Positions 1 through 10,736 are shown, counted from the stretch's first letter. The stretch: DNA of 64,000 nt from an uncultured Pseudomonadales bacterium (GCA_949372635.1 CASIAB010000008.1:1-64000); one strand, 5' to 3'. Program-made: numbers and translations. The notes: generated by a model not told the origin, from the sequence alone.

Positions 1-765
1 GGGGAGGAACTAATCGGTGCTGTCATCGTACTGCACGACATCTCCGAGTTAGATCATCTAGAGCGAATCAAACGTGATTTCGTCGCTAATGCATCACATG
101 AATTAAAAACCCCGATCACCGCAATTCGCGGCTTAACTGAAACTATCCTAGACGACTCCAAAATGCCGGAAGAGACGAAACACGACTTTATCAAGAAAGT
201 TTATGCCCAGAGCCTGCGTCTATCTTCTCTCGTAACTGACCTCATGACCATTTCTCGCATGGAATCGGGTCATCAAGAGAAGAACTTTCACAGCTTAGAC
301 CTAGTCAAGGTGGCAAAGCGCTCGGTTGCAGCCAGCGAAGAGATCACTAAAGAGAAGCAGCTGGACTTAAAGCTTGAACTGCCTGCGATAGCGATGAACA
401 TCAAAGGAGACTATCAGGCTATCAGCCAACTCGTAGACAACCTTTTAGATAATGCTATAAAGTATACTGATACGTCCGGTACTATCCTTATTTCCATACG
501 GTCGGAAAACAGAGATGTAATACTTACCGTCAAAGACTCTGGCATCGGTATAAGCCCCCAACTTCAGCAGCGTATATTCGAAAGATTCTATCGAGTTGAC
601 AAAGCCAGGTCTCGCGAACTGGGAGGGACCGGCCTCGGGCTATCTATTGTGAAAAATATTGCGGAACAACATGGCGGCTCCGTCTCCGTAGAGAGCCAGC
701 CGGGCTTGGGATCCACTTTTTTTGTGACCCTGCCTCTCGAAGCTTACCCAGATAGCCAAAAATAA
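1..765 (+). CDS. phoR: Phosphate regulon sensor histidine kinase PhoR, C-terminal part
   Basis: The frame is open from base 1, so the N-terminus lies outside the window. Visible are the H-box (ASHELKTPITAIRG, phospho-accepting His at codon 33), the N-box (LVDNLLDNAIKYT), the G1 box (DSGIGIS), the F-box (FERFYR) and the G2 box (GGTGLGLSIVK). This is the full dimerisation/phosphotransfer plus HATPase_c core of a membrane sensor kinase. PhoR phosphorylates PhoB under phosphate limitation. Its identity as PhoR rather than another kinase rests mainly on the phosphate porin, pst genes and phoU that follow on the same strand. PhoB is presumably upstream, outside the window. Confidence 0.93.
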   Translation, partial: GEELIGAVIVLHDISELDHLERIKRDFVANASHELKTPITAIRGLTETILDDSKMPEETKHDFIKKVYAQSLRLSSLVTDLMTISRMESGHQEKNFHSLDLVKVAKRSVAASEEITKEKQLDLKLELPAIAMNIKGDYQAISQLVDNLLDNAIKYTDTSGTILISIRSENRDVILTVKDSGIGISPQLQQRIFERFYRVDKARSRELGGTGLGLSIVKNIAEQHGGSVSVESQPGLGSTFFVTLPLEAYPDSQK

Positions 766-1020
766 TAATCATACAAGCTAGTTAAGCCGCTTGGCTAAAC
801 AAACTGAACACCTCTAGACGCCCTCTATTTTTAATCCGATTTACTCTTCATTCCTTTACGGCAATTCAATTGAGATTGAAATTAATTTTCTCTTTATCTT
901 AGCTTTATATAAGAGCTTTATTCTTTCGTTGTCAATTTGAAAAATTATCGAGAAAGATATGAAAAATCTTAATCAAATGCGGTCTGCGATTGAAATTGTG
1001 CGAGAGCCTGGAGAGAACTC

Positions 1021-2460
1021 ATGAAACTAACTTTGCCACCCTTCAAAATCAGGAATTTATTCCTTGCAGTGATGCTGTTGAAAGCGGTATCTGGCGCCTA
1101 TGCTGCAGATCAAGAGTTATTGGACATCTTGTTGCAGAATGGTGCTATTACCCAGGCTCAACATAATGAGCTCCTTAAAAGCGAGTCACTTACCAGTGAA
1201 GATATTTTGCAGTCGCCGGTTACTGTTGAACGGTTGGCTGAAGTAACTGAAGAGGTTGTTGCATCTGAAGTTGCCAGGCAGATTGACTCAAATTTTCCAG
1301 TCACGGCTGAACGTGTAGGTAGTGGTTTTCGGTTCGCAACGCGAGATGGGAACTGGAGAACCGATCTGCAATGGCGAGCTCAAACGCGCTACACAACGCC
1401 AGTCCGGTCGGATCCACGTCAAATTTCATCTTTCAATGCAGAAGATCAGTCAAATTTTGAGGCCCGTCGGCTACGAATGAAGATCGGGGGAAATGGATTC
1501 CAGCCCTGGCTGCAGTACTATTTTGAAGTTGATCTCCAGCCATCCAGAGATGTGGATGACAGCAGCTCATCTGCCAGCTCGAGAGTCATTGACTGGCGTG
1601 TTGATATCGCAAAATGGGACTGGGGTGGTATTCGAGTTGGCCAATGGAAAGTGGATCTAAACCGAGAGCGCGTTGACTCGTCTGGTCGACAGCAATTCGT
1701 GGAACGATCAATAGTGAACCGAGTTTTTACTATTGACCGTCAGGTTGGAGTGCAGCTTAGAGGGCATCTGTTCGAAGATTCGCCAGCTGATATGCGCTAT
1801 TTTGCGGGCGTATTTAATGGCGAAGGTCGGGGTGTAAACAATACTGACGACAATATGATGTACATGGGGCGGCTACAGTGGAATTTTCTCGGCCGGGACC
1901 TGGGGTTTCGGCAGACAGACGTTGAGTTCACTGATCTTCCAACAGGAAGCTTGGCAATAGCAGGTGCGACGCATCAAGGAAGCTGTACACGCTGGTCATC
2001 CTCCGGCTGTGGAAATCTAGATGGGTTTGAAAAGCCTGCAGATGCCACTGCAGACCAGTACGAAATTCGCCAGGTTGTGCAGGAATTTGCTTTCAAGTAT
2101 CGAGGTTTTTCCGCGCAGCAAGAGCTACACCGTAAAAGAATTCGGGATACTCTAACTGGCGAGAGAAGCGAGCTCACTGGCGGATATGTCCAGGCTGGCT
2201 ACTTCTTTCATAACACCTTCCCGTCATTCCCTGCACCACTCGAATTAGCTGCAAGAGTTGCTTACGTGGACGAGCCAAACGCATCAAATATAATGTTCGA
2301 GAATGCGCGAAATGAGTTCACTATCGGAGCCAACTGGTTTTTTAGCGGTCACAACAGCAAGCTGACCTTAGACTATTCGCGCCTGAAAATGGATGACAAT
2401 TTTCTGGGGATTGATGAATCTGAGAACCGCTTACGATTCCAGTGGGATGTGTCGTTCTAA
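1021..2460 (+). CDS. Phosphate-selective outer-membrane porin (OprO/OprP family)
   Basis: 479 residues. Residues 1-29 are a signal peptide ending at AYAAD. A short N-terminal helical segment with repeated LL/QNGAIT residues, common in OprP-type porins, is followed by a beta-strand-rich barrel (RWRVDIAKWDWGGIRVGQWK-like amphipathic strands). The chain ends in Phe (WDVSF), the usual outer-membrane sorting signal. GGAG lies upstream of the ATG. The family forms trimeric channels for phosphate or polyphosphate. It sits between phoR and pstS, which supports a role in phosphate entry and likely PhoB control. I could not find a convincing Pho box in the 255 bases upstream. Confidence 0.88.
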   Translation: MKLTLPPFKIRNLFLAVMLLKAVSGAYAADQELLDILLQNGAITQAQHNELLKSESLTSEDILQSPVTVERLAEVTEEVVASEVARQIDSNFPVTAERVGSGFRFATRDGNWRTDLQWRAQTRYTTPVRSDPRQISSFNAEDQSNFEARRLRMKIGGNGFQPWLQYYFEVDLQPSRDVDDSSSSASSRVIDWRVDIAKWDWGGIRVGQWKVDLNRERVDSSGRQQFVERSIVNRVFTIDRQVGVQLRGHLFEDSPADMRYFAGVFNGEGRGVNNTDDNMMYMGRLQWNFLGRDLGFRQTDVEFTDLPTGSLAIAGATHQGSCTRWSSSGCGNLDGFEKPADATADQYEIRQVVQEFAFKYRGFSAQQELHRKRIRDTLTGERSELTGGYVQAGYFFHNTFPSFPAPLELAARVAYVDEPNASNIMFENARNEFTIGANWFFSGHNSKLTLDYSRLKMDDNFLGIDESENRLRFQWDVSF

Positions 2461-2587
2461 TCTGAATTTTTAACCTTCTGGAAAATTGAATAGGTATTGT
2501 TAACAAATTGTCTAGCAATAACTGCAAGCTGGCTAGAACAGACCTTAACCAAATCTTTATCCTTTCTTAATATAAGGAATCTACGAT

Positions 2588-3622
2588 ATGAACTACTCAA
2601 AGAAAATAATGATGAGCGACGAAAAAGCTATGAGAACATCCAATACAAACAGGGTTTTTAAAACAGGAACTTTACTGACATTAGCTCTCACATTGATGAC
2701 CACAACAGCATTTGCAGCAGAGCGATTGCGTGGCACAGTTTCCGTTGACGGCTCAAGCACAGTGTTTCCCATTAGCGAAGCGGTCGCCGAAGAGTTTAGT
2801 GCAGTGCAGCCTAGAGTCAGAGTAACTGTGGGCGTTTCGGGAACTGGTGGCGGATTCAAAAAATTCCTAGCCGGAGAAATCGATATTAATGATGCATCTA
2901 GGCCAATCAAGGAGAGCGAACTTGAGATCGCTCAATCCAGCGATCAGAAATTCCTAGAACTGCCCGTGGCCTTTGATGGATTGTCAGTTGTAGTAAACCC
3001 AGGCAACACTTGGGTAGACCACTTCAGCGTTGCCGAACTACGTAAAATCTGGCAACCCGGAAGCAGCGTCAAAAACTGGAGCGATATTCGCGCAGACTGG
3101 CCTGAAGAACCAATTAGACTCTATGGACCGGGCACAGATTCCGGAACCTTCGACTACTTCACAGAGACCATTAATGGTGCATCTGGTGCTTCACGACCGG
3201 ACTACACAGCGAACGAAGATGATAATGCACTTGTCAGGGGTATCAGCGGCGATGAATATGCCTTGGGATATTTTGGCTTTGCCTACTACGCTGCAAACAA
3301 AGACAAATTGAAGATAGTTCCTATCGATGGCGGGAATGGTCCAGTTGCGCCTAGCGAAATGACGATCAACAACGGTGAATATGCACCACTATCCCGTCCT
3401 GTATTTATCTATGTTCGTGAGTCGGCACTGCTGCGGCCCGAGGTCAGAGCGTTCGTTGACTTCTATATAGACAATGCAGGATTACTCGCTTCGGAAGTTG
3501 GCTATATCGCCCTGCCGGACATGGCTTACGAGAGAGCCAAATCAAGGATCGCACAGAACGATACTGGATCTGCCTATAGCGACAACGACCTATTAAGTAG
3601 CCGCGACTTACTTAAGCCCTAG
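2588..3622 (+). CDS. pstS: Periplasmic phosphate-binding protein PstS
   Basis: 344 residues. A long N-terminus leads into a hydrophobic signal sequence ending near TTTAFA. The mature protein starts with the classic PstS phosphate-binding stretch ([18 protein letters not shown]), followed by [18 protein letters not shown] and [12 protein letters not shown], which supply the Ser/Thr/Asp/Arg ligands. The protein captures inorganic phosphate and hands it to PstCA. TAAGGA lies about 10 bases before the chosen ATG. In-frame Met residues at 8, 9 and 15 are alternative starts. It is first in pstS-pstC-pstA-pstB-phoU. Confidence 0.95.
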   Translation: MNYSKKIMMSDEKAMRTSNTNRVFKTGTLLTLALTLMTTTAFAAERLRGTVSVDGSSTVFPISEAVAEEFSAVQPRVRVTVGVSGTGGGFKKFLAGEIDINDASRPIKESELEIAQSSDQKFLELPVAFDGLSVVVNPGNTWVDHFSVAELRKIWQPGSSVKNWSDIRADWPEEPIRLYGPGTDSGTFDYFTETINGASGASRPDYTANEDDNALVRGISGDEYALGYFGFAYYAANKDKLKIVPIDGGNGPVAPSEMTINNGEYAPLSRPVFIYVRESALLRPEVRAFVDFYIDNAGLLASEVGYIALPDMAYERAKSRIAQNDTGSAYSDNDLLSSRDLLKP

Positions 3623-3660
3623 CGTTCATTGGAGCTCAAAAAACAAGTGACTTTCTCTAG

Positions 3661-4581
3661 ATGACAACTCCTGCTGTACATCTCAAAAGCATTAGCAAAG
3701 GCCGAGTACGCTGGCTAGAACCTCTTATACACAGCGGCCTTGGCTTTTGCACTTTAATATCGATTATTACTACGGCTACCATCGTATTCGTCCTCGCTAA
3801 GGAAAGTTTCGGCTTCTTCCAAGAGATTACACCCAGCGAATTTTTCTTCGGCACTAGCTGGGTTCCGATGTTCAAACCGAGCTCCTTTGGCGTCCTGCCA
3901 CTGCTATGGGGCACGCTAATCGTTACGTTTGGAGCCGCCCTAATTTCTATTCCAATAGGCTTAGCAAGTGCCATCTATTTGAGCGAATACGCCTCTGCAG
4001 GAAAGAGAGCGGTCATCAAGCCACTATTAGAATTATTAGCCGGCATACCTACTGTCGTTTACGGCTACTTCGCGCTCACTTTTATTACCCCAGCACTCAA
4101 GGTCGTATTTCCCGACCTTCAGGTGTTCAATGCGCTTAGCGGCGCTGTAGTGGTTGGGATCATGGTTCTGCCCATGATAGCCACACTGAGCGACAACGCT
4201 CTAAAGGCGGTCCCTGATTCCTTGCGCCAGGGAGCCTATGCGCTTGGGGCTACTTCTTATGAGGTAACCAGCCAAGTCGTTGTACCTGCCGGACTATCCG
4301 GTGTGATGGCATCATTCATTCTGGCTATATCGAGAGCCATAGGCGAGACCATGGCCGTAACCCTCGCGGCTGGAGCCACCCCAAATCTTTCTTTCACTTT
4401 TTTGGAAAGCATTCAGACCATGACCGCTTACATCGTGCAGGTAAGCATGGGAGATACACCAGCCGGAGGCGTCGCCTATCAAACTATGTTCGCCGTGGCA
4501 GGCTTGCTATTCGTTATTACTCTGACATTGAACATTATTTCCCAGTGGATCCTCGAGCGATATCGCGAGGTCTATCAATAA
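3661..4581 (+). CDS. pstC: Phosphate ABC transporter permease PstC
   Basis: 306 residues with about six membrane segments. The binding-protein-dependent permease (EAA) loop is seen as [15 protein letters not shown] followed by [15 protein letters not shown]. PstC pairs with PstA to form the inner-membrane channel of the high-affinity phosphate transporter. It follows pstS by 38 bases. Its TAA stop overlaps the pstA ATG by one base (TAATG), which suggests translational coupling. Confidence 0.95.
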   Translation: MTTPAVHLKSISKGRVRWLEPLIHSGLGFCTLISIITTATIVFVLAKESFGFFQEITPSEFFFGTSWVPMFKPSSFGVLPLLWGTLIVTFGAALISIPIGLASAIYLSEYASAGKRAVIKPLLELLAGIPTVVYGYFALTFITPALKVVFPDLQVFNALSGAVVVGIMVLPMIATLSDNALKAVPDSLRQGAYALGATSYEVTSQVVVPAGLSGVMASFILAISRAIGETMAVTLAAGATPNLSFTFLESIQTMTAYIVQVSMGDTPAGGVAYQTMFAVAGLLFVITLTLNIISQWILERYREVYQ

Positions 4582-5471
4582 TGCCTCTTTCAATAGAGCT
4601 CTCCAAACCAAAGCAGCGGGAGAGTTTGAACAAGCGTCATTTCAAGGCAAAGATATTTGCTCGATTCTGCGCCTGTGTTACTTGGATGGGAACGGCATTG
4701 CTGCTAATACTCCTCTACCAAATATTCTCCGACGGTTTATCCTGGTTAGACTGGGACTTTCTCAATAATTTCCCCTCTCGCTTTCCAGAACGCGCTGGAA
4801 TTAAGTCCGCTTTGGCCGGCACTATCTGGCTTATTAGCTTAGTGGCATTCTTCGCTATACCAGTAGGAGTAGCCACAGCTATCTACATAGAGGAATTTAG
4901 TAAGAAAAACTTACTGTCTCGCATCATTGAATTGAATATATCAAATCTAGCCGGCGTACCTTCAATCGTCTATGGAATCATAGGCCTAACCATTTTCGTG
5001 CGCGGCCTGAGCTTAGAACGCAGCTTGATATCCGGCGCCTTAACCATGAGCCTACTGATCCTGCCCGTCATTATTATCGCCAGCAGAGAGGCGATCAAGA
5101 CTGTGCCTATCTCTATACGATCTGCCGCTTTTGCTCTAGGCGCCACTCGATGGCAGACCGTATGGTCTCATGTACTGCCCGCCTCTTTTCCTGGGATATT
5201 GACCGGAGTAATTCTCGCGCTATCGCGCGCGATAGGCGAAACCGCACCACTACTGATGATAGGTGCATTAACCTATGTCGCATTTGTACCGGAAGGTCCC
5301 ATGGACTCCTTTACTGCGCTACCCATTCAGATATTTAACTGGGTATCTAGACCACAGGAAGAGTTTCATCAATTGGCAGCAGCGGCGATTATCGTGCTAC
5401 TTACGGTTCTATTGGCGATGAACTCTGTCGCCATTTTTGTCCGCCACAAAATGGAGAAGAAACTACAGTGA
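4581..5471 (+). CDS. pstA: Phosphate ABC transporter permease PstA
   Basis: 296 residues from the ATG that overlaps the pstC stop codon. An upstream in-frame start would lie inside pstC and is rejected. Six hydrophobic segments are seen, with the permease loop [17 protein letters not shown] and [16 protein letters not shown] near residues 195-240. It forms the second half of the phosphate channel. The stop TGA overlaps the GTG start of pstB. Confidence 0.95.
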   Translation: MPLSIELSKPKQRESLNKRHFKAKIFARFCACVTWMGTALLLILLYQIFSDGLSWLDWDFLNNFPSRFPERAGIKSALAGTIWLISLVAFFAIPVGVATAIYIEEFSKKNLLSRIIELNISNLAGVPSIVYGIIGLTIFVRGLSLERSLISGALTMSLLILPVIIIASREAIKTVPISIRSAAFALGATRWQTVWSHVLPASFPGILTGVILALSRAIGETAPLLMIGALTYVAFVPEGPMDSFTALPIQIFNWVSRPQEEFHQLAAAAIIVLLTVLLAMNSVAIFVRHKMEKKLQ

Positions 5472-6274
5472 ATTCGCAACAGATGCGCAAGAACGGCACT
5501 GCTGAGGTGGTCGCTATTTCTGAAGACGAGCGAATACTAGGAATCGATGATGTAACTATATGCTACTCTGACAATCCAGCCGTAAAGAACGTTTCATTCG
5601 ACATCGCAAGGAATAAGATCACCTCGATTATAGGACCGTCTGGCTGCGGAAAAAGTACGCTACTACGCTCACTAAATCGCATGAACGAATTTATTTCAGA
5701 AGTGAGCCTAAAAGGTAGAGTCAGTTTCGACGGACAGGATTTGTATGCGAAAAGCGTGGACCCCGTAGAAGTTCGTCAGCACATAGGAATGGTTTTCCAG
5801 AAACCCAACCCCTTCCCCAAATCGATTTACAAGAACGTTTCCTGGGGACCGACAGTAAATCAGTATGACGGCTCGATCCCAGAATTAGTTGAACGCTCGC
5901 TTAAACAGGCGTCGCTGTGGAATGAGGTGAAAGACCGGTTGAATGACTCTGCTCTGGGACTGTCCGGCGGGCAGCAACAGAGATTGTGTATTGCCAGAGC
6001 ATTAGCTATAGAACCTACAGTGTTGTTGATGGATGAGCCCTGTTCGGCGCTGGACCCAATATCCACAGCACACATCGAAAACCTTATGTATGACCTGAAG
6101 TCTCGCTACACCATAGTTATAGTTACACACAATATGCAACAGGCTGCCCGCGTATCTGATTATACGGCTTTTATGGAGATGGGGAATCTGATTGAGTTCG
6201 GAGAAACCGATCAGATATTCACTCGCCCTCAGGAAAAACGTACTGAAGAGTATGTAACTGGCCGTTTCGGATAG
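5468..6274 (+). CDS. pstB: Phosphate ABC transporter ATP-binding protein PstB
   Basis: 268 residues, starting with GTG that overlaps the pstA stop by two bases. Walker A is [10 protein letters not shown], the Q-loop lies in [15 protein letters not shown], the ABC signature is [15 protein letters not shown], Walker B is VLLMDEP, and the switch His is in VTHNMQQ. The FQKPNPFP motif and the [15 protein letters not shown] segment are typical of PstB. It powers phosphate uptake and takes part in PhoR signalling with PhoU. Confidence 0.97.
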   Translation: MNSQQMRKNGTAEVVAISEDERILGIDDVTICYSDNPAVKNVSFDIARNKITSIIGPSGCGKSTLLRSLNRMNEFISEVSLKGRVSFDGQDLYAKSVDPVEVRQHIGMVFQKPNPFPKSIYKNVSWGPTVNQYDGSIPELVERSLKQASLWNEVKDRLNDSALGLSGGQQQRLCIARALAIEPTVLLMDEPCSALDPISTAHIENLMYDLKSRYTIVIVTHNMQQAARVSDYTAFMEMGNLIEFGETDQIFTRPQEKRTEEYVTGRFG

Positions 6275-6287
6275 AAGAGAACAAATC

Positions 6288-6941
6288 ATGTCACGACACC
6301 TGCAAAGAGATCTGGATAAACTAAAGAAAGAAATATTGCAACTGGGCAATATGGTTGAGACCGCAATTAGCAACGCCATTCTCTCGCTGAACGATCGTCG
6401 CCCCGATCTTGCAGATCAAGTTATCAGCAACGAGATCCATATAGATAACAAAGAGGTAATGATCGAAGAAGAATGCCTAAAAATTCTTGCTCTTCATCAA
6501 CCGGTTGCAATGGATCTACGATTCATTGTGGTAGTGCTAAAAGTGAATAACGACCTGGAACGCATGGGAGACTTTGCCGTCAACATAGCGAAACGCGCGC
6601 TGTTTCTATCTAGCGAGAAACCTATTCCCAGCCCTCCAGAATTCAGCGAGGTCATGTCAAACAATATTCGAACGATGGTGAGGAATAGCCTGGATGCAAT
6701 GGTTAAGCTCGATGTCGATCTAGCTAGAAGTGTCATTGCGATGGACAATGAGGTAGATGACATTAACAGGCAGATGTATGTCGAGTTTCAGACCTTGGTA
6801 GAAGAAGACCCCACGACGATAAAGCGGGCGCTAGGATTGCTGTCCACCTCGCGCTATCTGGAAAGAATTGCCGACCTCGCTACGAATATTGCAGAGGACG
6901 TGGTCTTCATGGTCGAGGGAGAAGTAATTCGACATCAGTAA
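6288..6941 (+). CDS. phoU: Phosphate signalling protein PhoU
   Basis: 217 residues, wholly helical. Two PhoU three-helix bundles are seen, the first near residues 8-100 (LGNMVETAISNAI, LERMGDFAVNIAKRA) and the second near 110-210 (ARSVIAMDNEVDDINRQMY, RYLERIADLATNIAEDV). The ER(M/I)(G/A)D motifs are the metal-binding ones. PhoU connects the Pst transporter to PhoR and represses the regulon when phosphate is plentiful. It starts 13 bases after pstB and is the last gene of the operon, before a strong terminator. Confidence 0.96.
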   Translation: MSRHLQRDLDKLKKEILQLGNMVETAISNAILSLNDRRPDLADQVISNEIHIDNKEVMIEEECLKILALHQPVAMDLRFIVVVLKVNNDLERMGDFAVNIAKRALFLSSEKPIPSPPEFSEVMSNNIRTMVRNSLDAMVKLDVDLARSVIAMDNEVDDINRQMYVEFQTLVEEDPTTIKRALGLLSTSRYLERIADLATNIAEDVVFMVEGEVIRHQ

Positions 6942-7014
6942 ATGAAAGGTAGATACACCCTCAGGGTATTGACAGTTTAACTACCAAAGCCTGAATAACT
7001 TCACCAAATTGAAC

Positions 7015-7046
7015 AGCCCGACCATCGGAGATGATCGGGCTTTTTT
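7015..7046 (+). terminator. Rho-independent terminator of the pst-phoU operon
   Basis: AGCCCGA, then CCAT, a short loop, and ATGATCGGGCT followed by six T. The stem is GC-rich and lies about 75 bases after the phoU stop. It overlaps the earliest possible start codon of the next open frame, which is one reason a later start is chosen for that gene. Confidence 0.9.
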
Positions 7047-7147
7047 ACGCCTCCGAACAATGGCCAAACCCCAAAACTCCTGTATATTTACTAGAATCTA
7101 TTCTTCAATTTCAATACATACACCACATTGATGCAAAGGATAATTCC

Positions 7148-8638
7148 GTGCGATCCAAATCGATATATATAACTCTACTGCCTGCCCTAGTGATGTCTCT
7201 GGCAGTTACTGAATCTATTGCACAAGACCTAACTGCAAATTTCACTCGCATCCAAGCAGAAACCTTCGGCGGCAATATGGCACTCTCCAATGCCTGGGGA
7301 GACTATGACAACGATGGCGACTTAGACCTCGTGGTGTCATTCAAAACCGGAGACGTTCGGCTTTACAACAACGAGCTGGGCGGCTTCGTCAATGTCGGCC
7401 CTGCACTGAGCTTGCCCACTGGCGGCAAGGAACGCAGAGCCATCGCCTGGGGCGACTATGATGGCGATGGTTATCTCGATCTTTATATAGGCAGCAACCG
7501 GCAAGGTAACGAGTTATTCCACAACGATAAATCCCAGGGCTTTACCGAGGTGACCGACGAGCTGGGTGTGGGCATGCCGCAGGTTAGCACTCGACAGATT
7601 AGCTGGGTCGACTTCGATAACAATGGCACGCTGGATTTGTTCGTCGCGGATCGGGTTGGCTCTAATGTGTTGTTCAGCAATATTGATGACGAGTTTATTG
7701 AGGTGAGTGCTGCAGTCGGATTGAATGACGAACGGGCGACGGTCGGCGCATGCTGGTTCGACTACAATCAGGATGGCCTGCTGGATTTGTTTTTGGCCAA
7801 TCAGGGCACCGGCAAAGATGCCATGTACCGAAACGATGGCGACAGCTTCACCGATGTAGCCGCACAGTTGAATATGGAAGGTGGTGTGCGGGAACGCGGT
7901 GATGGCGGCGTCGATTGTACGGTGGGTGACTATAACAACGACGGTCATTTTGATTTGTTCGTTGCTACCTACGGAATCAACAAGCTGTATCAGAACAACG
8001 GCGAAGGTGGGTTTCGTGAAACCAGCACCGCGCTGGGAATTAGCGGTAACGATCACATGGTAGGTGCGAGTTGGGGAGACTTTGACAACGACGGCCTGCT
8101 AGATCTGTTTGCCGCAGGCTACCATGACGACGATGGGGTGCGCTCACCCCACGACCGCCTTTTTCAAAATCTGGGAGAAGCTTTCCGGGAGCTTAATCTT
8201 GAGAAGACTGCACTCAACGGTGGAGACCACGGCGTACAGTGGGCCGACTTCGATGAAGATGGTGATCTGGATATTTCACTGACTGAAGGCTACAACATCG
8301 CTGGCCGACACCCCATGATTAGAAACGACTTGCCCAAAGCTTCGAGCGAGCAATCACTCAAGGTTACGGTAAGTGATCAACAGGGAATCATGAATCGAGC
8401 CGGAGCGGAAGTTCGTCTTTACGATAATTCGGGCAACCTACTCGGAACACGATTAGTTACTACCGGCGACGGCTATAATAGCCATAGCAATCAGCCGGTT
8501 CATTTCGGACTAGCCGGTTATGATACTGTAGTCGTCGAGGTTACATTTCTAACCGCCGAAGGCAGACAAACTCAACGCTATGAGAACATTCGACCCGACG
8601 ATCATCTGCGCGGGTCATTTCAGGTAAGGCAGCAATAA
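7148..8638 (+). CDS. Secreted FG-GAP/VCBS repeat protein with C-terminal ASPIC/UnbV-like domain
   Basis: 496 residues from a GTG with AAAGGA seven bases upstream. The longer frame from 7031 starts inside the phoU terminator and hides the signal peptide, so it is rejected. The signal peptide ends near TESIAQ. At least seven Asp-rich calcium-type FG-GAP/VCBS motifs follow (DYDNDGDLDL, DYDGDGYLDL, DFDNNGTLDL, DYNQDGLLDL, DYNNDGHFDL, DFDNDGLLDL, DFDEDGDLDI), as in a beta-propeller. The last 100 residues (GAEVRLYDNSGNLLG, HFGLAGYDTVVVEV) look like the ASPIC/UnbV domain of CRTAC1-like proteins. Its substrate is unknown. Confidence 0.8.
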   Translation: MRSKSIYITLLPALVMSLAVTESIAQDLTANFTRIQAETFGGNMALSNAWGDYDNDGDLDLVVSFKTGDVRLYNNELGGFVNVGPALSLPTGGKERRAIAWGDYDGDGYLDLYIGSNRQGNELFHNDKSQGFTEVTDELGVGMPQVSTRQISWVDFDNNGTLDLFVADRVGSNVLFSNIDDEFIEVSAAVGLNDERATVGACWFDYNQDGLLDLFLANQGTGKDAMYRNDGDSFTDVAAQLNMEGGVRERGDGGVDCTVGDYNNDGHFDLFVATYGINKLYQNNGEGGFRETSTALGISGNDHMVGASWGDFDNDGLLDLFAAGYHDDDGVRSPHDRLFQNLGEAFRELNLEKTALNGGDHGVQWADFDEDGDLDISLTEGYNIAGRHPMIRNDLPKASSEQSLKVTVSDQQGIMNRAGAEVRLYDNSGNLLGTRLVTTGDGYNSHSNQPVHFGLAGYDTVVVEVTFLTAEGRQTQRYENIRPDDHLRGSFQVRQQ

Positions 8639-8677
8639 ACCGTATTCACTTTTCATATCCTTCTCGGGGCTACAACC

Positions 8678-10426
8678 ATGCTAAAAAGAATTTTCCATTA
8701 CACGCTTGTATGCATTTTCGCGATAACTCCCTTCGCTACTTCCATCGCCCAAGATGCGTCCTCTCAGCCGCTTTTTGAATACAGTGCAATCAATCATCCG
8801 GTTATGGGCAAGCGCGGCATGGTGGCGAGCCATAACGCACTGTCTAGTGAGATCGCCGCAGAGATTTTGGCCAATGGTGGCAACGCTATCGATGCCGGTG
8901 CCGCGCTTGGTTTCGCGCTGGCGGTAACGCTGCCGCGAGCCGGCAACATCGGTGGCGGCGGATTTATGCTAGTGCATGTGGCGGAGTTAGACAAAACAAT
9001 TGCTATCGACTTTCGCGAGACAGCACCGGCTGCCGCCCGGCAAGACATGTTCTTCGATGCTGCAGGCAATGTAGTCATGAACGAAACCTACCGCTTCTCA
9101 CACAAGTCGTCTGCCGTGCCAGGTTCGGTGGCAGGGCTTGCACACATAGTTGAGGAGTACGGCACGCTGAGTTTGGCGGAGGTGTTGGAGCCGTCGATAC
9201 GCCTGGCCCGTGACGGCATCAGGGTAACCTACGACCTAGCCGATGATTTGGCGCGCAGCCAGCGCCTGAAGAACAACCCAGCCAGCCTGCGTAAATTCTA
9301 CAAGGCGGATGGTTCTAACTACGAGGTGGGAGAGTTGTTCAAGCAGTCTGATCTTGCCTGGACACTGTCCGAGATTGCCGAACACGGCGTCGAGGCCTTC
9401 TACAGTGGCAGCGTGGCCAAAAAAATAGTCGCCGACATGGAGGCTCACAATGGTCTTATCACCATGGAAGATCTCGCCAATTACATCGTGGTGGAACGCG
9501 AACCGGTGCGCGGCACTTTTCGCGGCTACGATATTGCAGCCATGCCAGCGCCGAGCTCCGGCGGAACGCATGTTATTCAAATGCTGAATATTCTGGAGAA
9601 CTTTCCGCTGGCAAAGATGGGACCGGAGAGCGCCGATGCCCTACACATCATGGCGGAGGCAATGAAGTTTTCCTATGCTGATCGCAGCAAATATTTGGGT
9701 GATCCTGATTTTGTCGAGGTGCCAACCGAAGCGCTAATCAGCAAGGATTACGCGAAAGACCTTGCCGGCAGAATCTCTCTGGACCATGCCGTTTCTTCCA
9801 ATGACATCGCTCCAGGCAACCTGGCCATCTATGAGAGCGATGAAACAACGCACTACTCGGTAGTCGACAGCGAGGGCAATATGGTGGGCAACACCTACAC
9901 CCTGATGTTTTCCTTCGGCTCCGGCGTGGTCATCGATGGCACCGGCATATTGATGAACAACAATATGGGTAATTTCACTCTACGCGCGGACATACCCGAC
10001 GCCTTCGGTCTAATGGGCAGCGAGAACAACCTGATTCGCCCGAACCGCCGTCCGGTTAGCTCCATGTCACCGGTGATGGTGTCCAGAGATGGTCAGCCCA
10101 TCTTGATGACAGGCAGCCCAGGCGGCTCGAAAATTATCAGCGCTAATATGCAGATGGTTTTAAACGTCCTAGAGTTCGGCATGAACATCGCCGATGCTGC
10201 GGTGGCTCCACGTATTCATCACCAGTGGAGACCAGACGCCCTGGAGATTGAGAGCGGCATTAGTCCCGACACTGTGACGCGGCTTATCGATAAGGGACAC
10301 AAGATCAACTTCAGTCAGCGCAGTGCAGGCATGGGAAGTCTGCAGACGGTGATGTGGAAGGACGGTTTGTTCTATGGTTATTCCGATCCAAGGCGTCCGG
10401 GGGCTGCTGCCATTGGAGTCGATTAA
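8678..10426 (+). CDS. ggt: Gamma-glutamyltransferase (glutathione hydrolase)
   Basis: 582 residues with a signal peptide ending near ATSIAQD. The large-subunit start (GMVASHNALSSEIAAEILANGGNAIDA, GNIGGGGFM) is present. So is the autocleavage site with catalytic Thr near residue 390 (ETTHYSVVD), then GTGILMNN and RPVSSMSPVM. The proenzyme is expected to cut itself before this Thr into two periplasmic subunits that hydrolyse or transfer the gamma-glutamyl group of glutathione. It lies 39 bases after the VCBS gene on the same strand. Length is normal for the family. Confidence 0.94.
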   Translation: MLKRIFHYTLVCIFAITPFATSIAQDASSQPLFEYSAINHPVMGKRGMVASHNALSSEIAAEILANGGNAIDAGAALGFALAVTLPRAGNIGGGGFMLVHVAELDKTIAIDFRETAPAAARQDMFFDAAGNVVMNETYRFSHKSSAVPGSVAGLAHIVEEYGTLSLAEVLEPSIRLARDGIRVTYDLADDLARSQRLKNNPASLRKFYKADGSNYEVGELFKQSDLAWTLSEIAEHGVEAFYSGSVAKKIVADMEAHNGLITMEDLANYIVVEREPVRGTFRGYDIAAMPAPSSGGTHVIQMLNILENFPLAKMGPESADALHIMAEAMKFSYADRSKYLGDPDFVEVPTEALISKDYAKDLAGRISLDHAVSSNDIAPGNLAIYESDETTHYSVVDSEGNMVGNTYTLMFSFGSGVVIDGTGILMNNNMGNFTLRADIPDAFGLMGSENNLIRPNRRPVSSMSPVMVSRDGQPILMTGSPGGSKIISANMQMVLNVLEFGMNIADAAVAPRIHHQWRPDALEIESGISPDTVTRLIDKGHKINFSQRSAGMGSLQTVMWKDGLFYGYSDPRRPGAAAIGVD

Positions 10427-10600
10427 CAGAGGTAACAGAAGGGACATCTGTAAATTAGTAGATTAGCGAGGCTCACAAACTGTATTTGACAGCCCGCCAA
10501 CTTACAGCAAATGCGCAGCTCGGCTAATTACCCATAATTAAAGGTCTTATGGGTGTCCCCTACTTCAAAGCAGAAAGAGATAAAAGTAATGGAAGTAATA

Positions 10601-10656
10601 AGTAATGGGGTCAGCGTAAATACATAGTACTGGATATTTACTCTGACCTCATTACT
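10601..10656. repeat. REP-like inverted repeat with GGTCAG...GTAAATA core
   Basis: An imperfect palindrome whose arms read AGTAATGGGGTCAG-GTAAATA and TATTTAC-CTGACCTCATTACT, around a short central loop. It lies between the convergent ggt and selenoprotein genes, where it may act as a two-way transcription stop. A second element with the same core lies at 47914-47965. The rest of 10427-10736 shows nothing else recognisable. Confidence 0.7.
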
Positions 10657-10736
10657 ACATTCTCATTAAAACCGATCCCATCTCTGAAATTCAGCCATTT
10701 CTAGTATTTCCTGACACTAACACTTCTCAACAACAG

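Noticed and set aside
766..1020. Possible Pho boxes upstream of the porin and of pstS
   Set aside because: Only scattered TTGTCA-like pieces, without the expected 11-base direct repeat spacing.
7514..8056. 180-codon minus-strand frame inside the VCBS gene
   Set aside because: Its regular pattern mirrors the Asp-rich repeats on the other strand.
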